Shown piece by piece: positions 54,896 to 62,102 of a stretch of DNA of 64,000 nucleotides. The notes under the pieces were generated by a model that saw only the letters and a program-made list of their open reading frames with translations, did no database searches and was not told the origin of the DNA. This stretch comes from Pedobacter ghigonis (GTDB lineage: Bacteria > Bacteroidota > Bacteroidia > Sphingobacteriales > Sphingobacteriaceae). Location of the stretch: the NCBI RefSeq assembly GCF_903166585.1, contig NZ_CAESCM010000008.1:124001-188000 (forward strand), read 5' to 3'. A program made the translations under genes and the position numbers. Each line of letters opens with the position of its first letter. Position 1 is the stretch's first letter.

Positions 54896-54965
54896 CGTCA
54901 TTCCCAACTCGATTGGGAATCGTAATGCAATAAGTATTAAGATTCCCGCCTGCGCGGGAATGACG
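54896..54965. repeat. Single cloverleaf-like repeat with perfect outer stem
   Basis: CGTCATTCCC opens and GGGAATGACG closes the 70-nt element. Inside are TTCCCAA-ctcga-TTGGGAA, GGGAATCgTAAT paired with ATTAaGATTCCC, and TTCCCGC-ctgc-GCGGGAA. The architecture equals the array units at 36848-37536, but stems 1 and 3 have different sequences that still pair. It lies between rsmD and coaD. Confidence 0.88.
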
Positions 54966-55025
54966 AGACAATTTATTTTTCAATTCAAAAAACTTTAGGT
55001 TACACTGAATTTCACATCAATAATC

Positions 55026-55033
55026 TATATTTG
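55026..55033 (+). promoter_or_regulatory. -7 element of coaD, close to the start codon
   Basis: TATATTTG matches TAnnTTTG and ends 5 nt before the coaD ATG (55038), so the mRNA may be leaderless. No good -33 motif is visible. Confidence 0.5.
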
Positions 55034-55037
55034 AATT

Positions 55038-55499
55038 ATGAAGATTGCGCTATTTCCTGGTTCTTTTGATCCGATAACCATTGCCCATGTAAACATTTTG
55101 CAACGTGCTACTCCCTTGTTCGATAAAATTGTAATCGGCATTGGTTTAAATAGCTCGAAACAGAATTTCCTCACTGCCGACCAGCGTTTGCAGATCTTAA
55201 ACACCGTTTTTTCGGGTTATAAAAACATCGAGGTACAAACCTACGAAGGTTTAACCGTTAATTTTTGCCGCAAAATTAATGCAACATATATGGTTCGTGG
55301 CATCCGCTCTGCCGCCGATTTTGAATACGAAAGGGCAATTGCACAAATTAACCAAACCATGATGCCCGAGGTAGAAACGATACTATTGTTAAGCAAACCC
55401 GAATATTCGGCCATTAGCTCTACCATTGTGCGCGACATTTTAAGGAACCATGGTGATGTAAGCCCCTTTGTACCGCAAGAGGCACTTGATTTTTTGTAG
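55038..55499 (+). CDS. coaD: Pantetheine-phosphate adenylyltransferase CoaD
   Basis: Nucleotidyltransferase of 153 aa for the fourth step of coenzyme A synthesis (4'-phosphopantetheine to dephospho-CoA). The adenylyl-transfer motif is PGSFDPITIAHVNIL near the N-terminus. MVRGIRSAADFEYERAIAQIN and the late YSAISSTIVRDILRNHG are signature segments. The usual length is about 160, so it is complete. It follows rsmD after a cloverleaf repeat and has its own promoter-like element. Confidence 0.97.
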   Translation: MKIALFPGSFDPITIAHVNILQRATPLFDKIVIGIGLNSSKQNFLTADQRLQILNTVFSGYKNIEVQTYEGLTVNFCRKINATYMVRGIRSAADFEYERAIAQINQTMMPEVETILLLSKPEYSAISSTIVRDILRNHGDVSPFVPQEALDFL

Positions 55500-55512
55500 T
55501 ACTTATTCTCGC

Positions 55513-55992
55513 GCTGTTGGATGTTACCATCCGACAGATTCCTAAACGCTACATCAATCGTATTTCAGCAAAAATTCTAGCTAAAGTATCAGATAGTAGT
55601 ATCTGACATCACAATTATCCGTTTTTATCTTTTTTATCTGTGGCTAATATTATTTAAATAACCAATAACCGTGCTGTTGGAAGTTACCATCCGACAGATT
55701 TCTGTACCCATTATCAATCGTATTTCCGCAAAAACTCCAGCTAAGGTATCAGATAGTAATAGCTGACACCCACAATCATCCGTGTTTATCTTTTTTATCT
55801 GTGGTTAATATTATTAAATAACCAATAATCGTGCTGTTGAATGTTACCATCCGACAGATTTCTACAACCATTATCAATCGTATTTCTGCAAAAAATTCCA
55901 GCTAAGGCACCAGACAGTAATATCTGGCACCAATAATTATCCGTGTTTATCCTTTTTATCTGTGGTTAAATATTATTTTTAAATAACCTGTA
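55513..55992. repeat. Three tandem units of 160 bp with two hairpins each
   Basis: Units start at 55513, 55673 and 55833. Each has hairpin A (CTGTTGGATGTTACCATCCGACAG in unit 1), then ATCAATCGTATTTC, hairpin B (ATCAGATAgtagTATCTGA in unit 1; weaker in units 2 and 3), then TATCCGTGTTTATC...TTTATCTGTGG, the reverse of the CCACAGATAAA repeat type. No gene is visible. The array sits just upstream of a sigma factor gene. Confidence 0.88.
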
Positions 55993-56030
55993 ACGTTTTT
56001 CAAAATCTGTTACCAATGTGTTATACATTA

Positions 56031-56534
56031 ATGAAAGAAACAGAAAACATATTTCTCTCCCTGATCAATCAGCATAAAGCCATTATACATAAAGTAGCTA
56101 AAATGTATATGAACAATACTGATGACCAGCAGGATCTGTTTCAGGAAATTGTGATGCAGCTTTGGAAAGCCTACCCAACTTTTAAAGGAAACAGTAAATT
56201 CTCGACCTGGATGTATAGGGTTGCTTTAAATACGGCTCTGGTTTATTTCAAAAAAGGCAACCGAAAGGTAGATAAAACCCCACTCGATGAAAACATCGAC
56301 ATTGTTGATACCAATGAGAGCGAATTAAAAGAAGAAAAACTCAGCTATTTATATAAAGCGGTGCAGGAGTTAAATGCGGTAGAAAAGGCACTGATTTTCC
56401 TTTTCCTCGAAGATCAATCGCACCGCGAAATTGCCGAAAACCTGGGTATTAGTGAAGTAAATGCCCGTGTTAAGCTTAACAGAACGAAAGAAAAATTACA
56501 ACTCATCATAAAGAAGAACGGTTATGAATTTTGA
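56031..56534 (+). CDS. ECF RNA polymerase sigma factor
   Basis: ECF sigma of 167 aa starting MKETENIFLSLINQHK; an ATG at 56016 would add five residues. Region 2 is about 10-75 (DQQDLFQEIVMQLWKAYPTF, STWMYRVALNTAL). Region 4 is about 110-160 (AVEKALIFLFLEDQSHREIA, ENLGISEVNARVKLNRTK). It overlaps the next gene, a membrane protein, by 11 bp, the usual layout of a sigma with its membrane partner. The target regulon is not visible. Confidence 0.9.
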   Translation: MKETENIFLSLINQHKAIIHKVAKMYMNNTDDQQDLFQEIVMQLWKAYPTFKGNSKFSTWMYRVALNTALVYFKKGNRKVDKTPLDENIDIVDTNESELKEEKLSYLYKAVQELNAVEKALIFLFLEDQSHREIAENLGISEVNARVKLNRTKEKLQLIIKKNGYEF

Positions 56535-57129
56535 CGATTTAAAAAACGAATGGAATGCTGAAAAGGATGCAGAAACCAATATTTCGGCAGATATGCTTAA
56601 AATAAAGCAGGCCCACACTCCCATAGATATTATCCGGAAGAAAATGAAACATGAGTTTCTTTATCAGGTAGCAGCACTCCTGATTATGGCAGTCTTTCCG
56701 TACCTGTTTAATTTTTCTGACAAGATGAAACTGGTTTATCTGGCTTTTTATGCCATAACCTGTGGGTTTACAACATATTACTTTTTTAAATTTTACAGGT
56801 TCTATAAAAATTCTTACGATATGAGTATGGATAGCCGGAAAAGTATTCTCTGGTTTTTTTACGAAATGAAACTGAACATCGAGCTTTACAAGGCACTCAC
56901 TTACATCGTTGCCTTTATTGCTACAGGCTTTTTATCGGTGTATTTACTGATCGAAAAAACCTCGGTAATGAATAAGATTGTTGCTAATCTCTCGCCGGTT
57001 TACATCTTATTAAACTGCTTCATCAGCATTCTGATTATTGGTGCTATTACCGAACTATGGGCCTGGTACTATTATGGAAAATACCTGAAACGCGTTAAAA
57101 AAGTGGTTGATGAACTGGATTACGAATAG
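56524..57129 (+). CDS. Four-helix membrane protein, putative anti-sigma partner
   Basis: A 201-aa protein with an N-terminal cytoplasmic segment (FDDLKNEWNAEKDAETNIS, about 1-45) and four membrane helices at about 50-70, 74-95, 118-140 and 152-175. A basic tail follows (YYYGKYLKRVKKVVDELD). The overlap with the upstream sigma gene and the short acidic N-terminus suggest it sequesters that sigma factor at the membrane. No known anti-sigma motif (zf-HC2, FecR) is visible, so this is by context. Confidence 0.72.
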   Translation: MNFDDLKNEWNAEKDAETNISADMLKIKQAHTPIDIIRKKMKHEFLYQVAALLIMAVFPYLFNFSDKMKLVYLAFYAITCGFTTYYFFKFYRFYKNSYDMSMDSRKSILWFFYEMKLNIELYKALTYIVAFIATGFLSVYLLIEKTSVMNKIVANLSPVYILLNCFISILIIGAITELWAWYYYGKYLKRVKKVVDELDYE

Positions 57130-57143
57130 CAACAGCACAAAGT

Positions 57144-57170
57144 GCCGTCAGGTGTTGCCACCTGACGGTT
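57144..57170. terminator. Strong hairpin between convergent genes
   Basis: CCGTCAGG-tgttgcca-CCTGACGG (57145-57168) is followed on the plus strand by TTTATAAAT. Its core GGTGTTGCCACC parallels GGATGTTACCATCC in the three-unit repeat on the other side of the sigma locus. It probably terminates the sigma/membrane-protein transcript. Confidence 0.75.
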
Positions 57171-57179
57171 TATAAATAC

Positions 57180-57791
57180 CTACAGGATTCCACCTGCACG
57201 CATCACATCCATAATGGATGGAAAGGTGTTTTTAATTACCGGGCCAACATGGTTTTTATCCAGCCATACCGCCTCTTCAATCCCCTCTTCCTTTTGGGGA
57301 ACAAGATTAGGTTCGCCTTTAACCGTCATTTTGTACCAGTTAGTTTTTTTAATTACCATTTTGGTTCCTATGGGATAAACGTGATAGGTTTTACACAACT
57401 TTTCCTCACGTTTAAAAACTTTAATGCCGCACTCTTCTTCTACCTCGCGCACAGCAGTTTCTTTCATATTTTCACCATCTTCGAGCTTACCTTTTGGTAA
57501 ATCCCATTTCTTGTTCCTGAAAATAAAAAGGTAGTTGTTGTTGGCACTTTCTACCAATCCACCGGCCGCTTTAATTATAGTGCAATCTTTTTTCAGCTTT
57601 TTAAAGGTCTCCCGAGGATTCTTTGTTAAGAAAATGTAGCTTTTTTTAGACCCATTTTTTAATTTTTTATAAAATGTTTGCAAATCAAAATCCTGAAATT
57701 CAAGCTGTTGAATCTTTTCTTTTTGTTCTGGTAAAACATCTGATATAAACAAGGTGTTATCGTTAATATAAATTCTGTAATTTTGGGCCAT
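57180..57791 (-). CDS. NUDIX hydrolase
   Basis: Hydrolase of 203 aa. The Nudix box GKLEDGENMKETAVREVEEE plus CGI is at about residues 101-123. About 65 N-terminal residues form an extension. ILPEQKEKIQQLEFQDFDL-like content there is not a domain I recognise. The NUDIX domain would hydrolyse a nucleoside diphosphate derivative. The start ATG (57789-57791) overlaps the pyrE start codon (57790-57792) on the opposite strand by two bases, so each gene's promoter must lie in the other's coding region. Confidence 0.88.
   Translation of the reverse strand: MAQNYRIYINDNTLFISDVLPEQKEKIQQLEFQDFDLQTFYKKLKNGSKKSYIFLTKNPRETFKKLKKDCTIIKAAGGLVESANNNYLFIFRNKKWDLPKGKLEDGENMKETAVREVEEECGIKVFKREEKLCKTYHVYPIGTKMVIKKTNWYKMTVKGEPNLVPQKEEGIEEAVWLDKNHVGPVIKNTFPSIMDVMRAGGIL
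57778..57785 (+). promoter_or_regulatory. -7 element of pyrE inside the NUDIX reading frame
   Basis: TAATTTTG matches TAnnTTTG and ends 5 nt before the pyrE ATG. It lies in codons 3-5 of the divergent NUDIX gene. A leaderless pyrE transcript is likely. Confidence 0.5.
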
Positions 57792-58449
57792 GTATAATAA
57801 AAGTGATATTGAATTAAAGGTAGCTGAATTTTTATTACAAATAAAGGCAATTAAATTACAACCTAATAATCCTTTTACCTGGGCATCTGGTTGGAAGTCG
57901 CCAATTTATTGCGATAACCGGATTACCCTTTCCCATCCACAGGTTAGAACCTATATCCGTCAGAAACTTGCACAAGCCATTCAAGAAGAATTTGGTTCGG
58001 TAGATGTAATTGCCGGAGTAGCAACAGCCGGAATTCCGCAAGGCGTTTTGGTAGCTCAGGAACTAGGCCTTCCTTTTATCTATGTAAGGGCGAAAGCCAA
58101 AGAACACGGTACCGGAAGTTTAATTGAAGGCGAAGTAGTAGAAGGTCAGCGCGTAGTGGTAATCGAAGATTTGATCTCTACAGGCAAAAGCAGTTTACAA
58201 GCTGTTGAAGCCTTGCGGTCTGCTGGATTATCAGTTGCCGGTTTAGCTGCAATTTTTACTTATGGTTTCGAAAAAGCGGACGAAAACTTTGCAGCTGCAA
58301 AATGCCGTTACTTAACTTTATCAAACTATGCTGCCTTAATCGATTATGCTGCCGAGCACAGCATTATTGCCAAAAGCGACATGGAACTATTGGGCAAATG
58401 GCGCTTAAACCCTTCAGAATGGGGACAGGCTTTAAGTCCGGAGGCTTAA
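57790..58449 (+). CDS. pyrE: Orotate phosphoribosyltransferase
   Basis: Pyrimidine synthesis enzyme of 219 aa, orotate plus PRPP to OMP. Family motifs are FTWASGWKSPIYCDNR, VDVIAGVATAGIPQGVLVA, FIYVRAKAKEHGTGSLIEGE (catalytic Lys loop) and the PRPP-binding VVVIEDLISTGKSSL. The protein length is normal. The start codon overlaps that of the divergent NUDIX gene by two bases. The SRPBCC gene follows 36 bp downstream, and the terminator at 58929 probably ends both. Confidence 0.97.
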   Translation: MYNKSDIELKVAEFLLQIKAIKLQPNNPFTWASGWKSPIYCDNRITLSHPQVRTYIRQKLAQAIQEEFGSVDVIAGVATAGIPQGVLVAQELGLPFIYVRAKAKEHGTGSLIEGEVVEGQRVVVIEDLISTGKSSLQAVEALRSAGLSVAGLAAIFTYGFEKADENFAAAKCRYLTLSNYAALIDYAAEHSIIAKSDMELLGKWRLNPSEWGQALSPEA

Positions 58450-58485
58450 TTTCCTCATATTAAAAAAACCTATAAAAAATATATA

Positions 58486-58884
58486 ATGACGATTATTGAA
58501 AGCGCTGTAGAAGTAAATAAGCCCGTAGCGGAGGTTTATGCCTTTCTATCCAACATGAACAATCATCAGCAATTGATGCCAGAAAATATTTATAACTGGG
58601 AATCGACAGAAGATGAAGCACGTTTTACTATCCAAAACATGGCAAAACTGGCTATTAAAATCTCTAATCGTGTTGAAAATCAAGAATTAACAGCCATTCC
58701 TACCGAGAAAGCTCCTTTCGAAGTAGAATTAAAATGGACAGTGAGCGATAACGGTAATGGTACTACAACGGCAAAACACATCATTTCGGCCGATTTAAAT
58801 ATGATGATGAAAATGCTGGCATCTGGTCCATTGCAAAAACTTGTCGATCACCAAACGCAGCAGCTGAAAGAAATATTGGGATAA
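58486..58884 (+). CDS. SRPBCC family protein
   Basis: Soluble protein of 132 aa of the SRPBCC/START-like superfamily: N-terminal strand IIESAVEVNKPVAEVYAFLS and a long C-terminal helix (LNMMMKMLASGPLQKLVDHQ). A deep hydrophobic pocket is expected, but the ligand is unknown. The pair pyrE then SRPBCC looks co-transcribed. A terminator follows 45 bp after the stop. Confidence 0.85.
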   Translation: MTIIESAVEVNKPVAEVYAFLSNMNNHQQLMPENIYNWESTEDEARFTIQNMAKLAIKISNRVENQELTAIPTEKAPFEVELKWTVSDNGNGTTTAKHIISADLNMMMKMLASGPLQKLVDHQTQQLKEILG

Positions 58885-58928
58885 GCCCATAGCTTGAGCT
58901 GAATGATTTCGGCAACAGGTAAGCATTT

Positions 58929-58957
58929 AAAGCGAAGTTTTTCTTCGCTTTTTTTTA
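58929..58957 (+). terminator. Rho-independent terminator of the pyrE operon
   Basis: AAGCGAAG (58930-58937) and CTTCGCTT (58943-58950) form an 8-bp stem followed by a run of U. Confidence 0.92.
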
Positions 58958-59031
58958 TGCGTAAAAAATCCATTGCGCTTTATCCATCCACACTTTATTT
59001 TGATACCTTAGTTTTCAATAAACCGAAAACA

Positions 59032-61692
59032 ATGAAATCTAAATTTCTAAAGGTATCAGCCTTACTTTTTTCACTTTCACCTATTGCTGGTGCTTTTGCC
59101 CAAACCACGCTTACCGCACTTAAAACCGAATATTTAACCAATCCAATCGGCTTAGATAATCCAAATCCCCGCTTTACCTGGCAAATGCAGGACAATAGCC
59201 AAAATGCAAAACAAAGCGCCTACCGCATTCTGGTAGATACCGATTCTGCTGCATTACTTAACGGAAAAGCTACACAATGGAATACCGGATGGAAACAGTC
59301 AGACCTCAGTTTAGTTACTTATTCGGGTCAATTACTAAAACCTTTTACCAAATATTTCTGGCGGCTTGATATTACCAATGGAAATAAAAAAACGATAAGT
59401 AAGATTTCTGGTTTTGAAATGGGTATGATGCAGATGGCTAACTGGCAGGGAGCCTGGATTTCGGACACCGAAAATGTTAAGCTTAAACCTGCCCCCTATT
59501 TTCGCCAAACTTTTACCACAGGCAAAAAGGTAAAATCGGCCCGGGCTTATATCGCGGCAGCTGGTTTGTATGAATTATCCATCAACGGAAAAAAGATTGG
59601 TAACCACCGCATGGATCCGATGTACACCCGTTTCGACAGGCGTACACTCTATGTAACTTATGATATTACTGAAGCCATTAACCAGGGTAAAAATGCCATA
59701 GGCGTATTGCTGGGCAATGGCTGGTATAACCATCAATCTACTGCAGTGTGGTATTTCGATCGCGCCCCATGGCGAAACAGGCCAACTTTCTGTTTAGATG
59801 TTAGAATTACCTACGATGATGGCACTGTTGAAACCATCAAATCGGGCAAAAACTGGAAAACCGCCTTAAGCCCGATTGTATTTAACAGCATATACACTGC
59901 CGAGCATTACGATGCCCGAATGGAAAAACCAGGCTGGAATACCATCAACTTTGACGATAAAGACTGGAAAGATGTGATTTATCGCTCGGCACCATCAAGG
60001 AATATTGTGGCACAAGCCCTTCACCCCATCCGAAATGTAGAAGAAATTGCGACCAAAACAGTAAAGAAAATTAACGATACCACCTACCTGTTCGATCTGG
60101 GCAGGAATATTTCGGGAGTAAGCAAAATTACGTTGACCGGAGCTGCCGGAACAACTGTTCGTTTAAAACATGGTGAGCGTTTATATGCAAACGGACGTTT
60201 GGATATTTCGAATATCGATGCCCATTACCGCCCAACTGATAATACAGATCCCTTTCAAACCGATATCCTGATTCTGAATGGTAAAGCGAAACAAAGTTTT
60301 ATGCCGCACTTTAACTACAAGGGTTTTCAGTATGTAGAAGTAACCAGCTCTAGCCCTATGGAATTAAAAAAAGAAGATTTGGTTGGCTATTTCATGCACA
60401 GCGATGTCCCGGTTTTGGGTGATGTAAAATCGTCTGAACCAATTATCAATAAAATTTATTACGCCACTAACAATTCATACCTGTCAAACCTGTTTGGCTA
60501 CCCAACCGATTGCCCGCAGCGGGAAAAAAACGGCTGGACAGGTGATGCACAAATTGCCATTGAAACTGGCCTGTATGGCTTTGATGGCATTACCATTTAC
60601 GAAAAATGGCTGGCCGACCACCGCGACGAACAACAGCCGAACGGCGTATTGCCATCTATTATCCCTACCGATGGCTGGGGCTACGAGTGGGGTAACGGAC
60701 CAGACTGGACCAGTACCATTGCCATTATTCCCTGGAATGTATACCTGTTTTATGGCGATAAAAAATTACTGGCCGATTGCTACGCGAACATCAAAAAATA
60801 TGTAGACCATATTGATGAGAACTACCCAAGCGGTTTAACTACCTGGGGTTTGGGCGACTGGATTCCGGTAAAATCCAAATCACCGGTAGAGCTAACCTCT
60901 ACCTGCTATTATTACGCCGATGCGGTAATTTTAGCCAAGGCAGCAAAAATTCTGAGTAAAAACGACGATTACCTGCATTATACTGCCCTTGTTAAGAAAA
61001 TAAAAGATGCATTTAATGCCAAATACCTGAACAAAGAAAAAGGAATTTACGGTTCTGGCATACAAACAGAAATGAGTGTACCGCTTTACTGGAAAATTGT
61101 TCCAGAAGCATCAGTTGCCCTGGTTGCAAAGAATTTAGCAAAACGCGTTGAAGCAGATGGGTTCCATTTGGATGTTGGCCTGTTGGGCACCAAAGCCATT
61201 TTAAATGCTTTAAGCGAAAACGGATATGCCGATGTGGCTTATAAAGTTGCAGCGCAAAAAACCTACCCAAGCTGGGGCTGGTGGATGGAAAACGGTGCCA
61301 CAACCTTATACGAAAACTGGCCTATTGATGCTAAATCGGATATCTCGATGAACCACATCATGTTTGGCGAAATTGGGGCCTGGTTGTATAAATCACCTGG
61401 TGGAATCAGACCTGATGAAAAACAGCCTGGTTTTAAGCATATTATTTTAGAACCGCATGTTGTGGAAGGGTTGGATGCTTTTGAAGCCAGTCACATCGGT
61501 CCCTACGGCAAAATTGTAAGTGCATGGAAAAAAACACCTAGTGGTGTTACCTATAAGATTGTTGTGCCACCAAATTCGACCGCGAGTATGGAACTTCCGG
61601 TTGTACGCGATAGGAAAATTCTGGTTAATGGTAAAATTAGCAGTAACAAAATAGAACTCACAGCCGGAAAATATACCATTGAGCTTAAATAA
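59032..61692 (+). CDS. Alpha-L-rhamnosidase (GH78)
   Basis: Secreted GH78 enzyme of 886 aa. The start MKSKFLKVSALLFSLSPIAG is chosen because it gives a signal peptide ending at AFAQ and follows the pyrE terminator; upstream in-frame codons cross that terminator. Domains in order: N-terminal fibronectin-like (about 28-150), rhamnosidase N (about 160-330), a concanavalin-like domain (340-440), the (alpha/alpha)6 barrel (about 445-780) and a C-terminal beta domain. Catalytic-region motifs are NGWTGDAQIAIETGLYGFDG and WWMENGATTLYENW. It is not next to SusCD genes. It could act on rhamnose in pectin or glycosides. Confidence 0.92.
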   Translation: MKSKFLKVSALLFSLSPIAGAFAQTTLTALKTEYLTNPIGLDNPNPRFTWQMQDNSQNAKQSAYRILVDTDSAALLNGKATQWNTGWKQSDLSLVTYSGQLLKPFTKYFWRLDITNGNKKTISKISGFEMGMMQMANWQGAWISDTENVKLKPAPYFRQTFTTGKKVKSARAYIAAAGLYELSINGKKIGNHRMDPMYTRFDRRTLYVTYDITEAINQGKNAIGVLLGNGWYNHQSTAVWYFDRAPWRNRPTFCLDVRITYDDGTVETIKSGKNWKTALSPIVFNSIYTAEHYDARMEKPGWNTINFDDKDWKDVIYRSAPSRNIVAQALHPIRNVEEIATKTVKKINDTTYLFDLGRNISGVSKITLTGAAGTTVRLKHGERLYANGRLDISNIDAHYRPTDNTDPFQTDILILNGKAKQSFMPHFNYKGFQYVEVTSSSPMELKKEDLVGYFMHSDVPVLGDVKSSEPIINKIYYATNNSYLSNLFGYPTDCPQREKNGWTGDAQIAIETGLYGFDGITIYEKWLADHRDEQQPNGVLPSIIPTDGWGYEWGNGPDWTSTIAIIPWNVYLFYGDKKLLADCYANIKKYVDHIDENYPSGLTTWGLGDWIPVKSKSPVELTSTCYYYADAVILAKAAKILSKNDDYLHYTALVKKIKDAFNAKYLNKEKGIYGSGIQTEMSVPLYWKIVPEASVALVAKNLAKRVEADGFHLDVGLLGTKAILNALSENGYADVAYKVAAQKTYPSWGWWMENGATTLYENWPIDAKSDISMNHIMFGEIGAWLYKSPGGIRPDEKQPGFKHIILEPHVVEGLDAFEASHIGPYGKIVSAWKKTPSGVTYKIVVPPNSTASMELPVVRDRKILVNGKISSNKIELTAGKYTIELK

Positions 61693-61702
61693 AACCCAAA
61701 AC

Positions 61703-61970
61703 AAACCTCACAGGTTTTAATAGTACAGTAGCAAAGAAACCTGTAAGGTTTAAACCCACGTATTTTTTAAACGGTGGGTTTTGCGTTAGGGATTGGAAGG
61801 GTTTAGTGCCGATTTTTATCGGTACCGGAGCGCAGCGCAGCCCTGAAAAGCCCGGCCCTTTCCCGTTTTTCACGGGATTGGGAAACGCCCAAATTAGTTA
61901 ACTATTGGCAATTTGCAATTACTCCTATGCGTTAAAGATTCTTCACTGCGTTCAGAATGACAGCAAGCTG
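61703..61970. repeat. Composite of dispersed palindromic repeats upstream of clpB
   Basis: The 410-bp gap before clpB has no gene. It contains AACCTCACAGGTTTT facing AAACCTGTAAGGTTT (61706-61752), related to the hairpin at 44151. A segment with CCGATTTTTATCGG and AGCGCAGCGCAGCCCTGAAA follows (61800-61895), with CCCGTTTTTCACGGG near its end. TTCTTCACTGCGTTCAGAAT then lies near 61939. These look like members of at least three short repeat families of this genome. Confidence 0.75.
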
Positions 61971-62102
61971 GAACACGACATTTTTTCAGCTCAAAACACT
62001 AATAATCAGTAATTTAGTCATTAAAAATAATTTCTTACCGACAAAATTTCCGATTCTGAAAATCAAAATCGTAATGGCATTTGTTTTGACCTTAAAGGGA
62101 AT

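Noticed and set aside
54896..54965. tRNA gene, because of the cloverleaf shape and 70-nt length
   Set aside because: No anticodon loop, T-loop GTTCGAATC or CCA-type acceptor is present, and the stems consist of palindromic GGGAA/TTCCC repeats.
58903..59031. N-terminal extension of the GH78 protein
   Set aside because: It crosses the pyrE terminator and would hide the signal peptide beginning at 59032.
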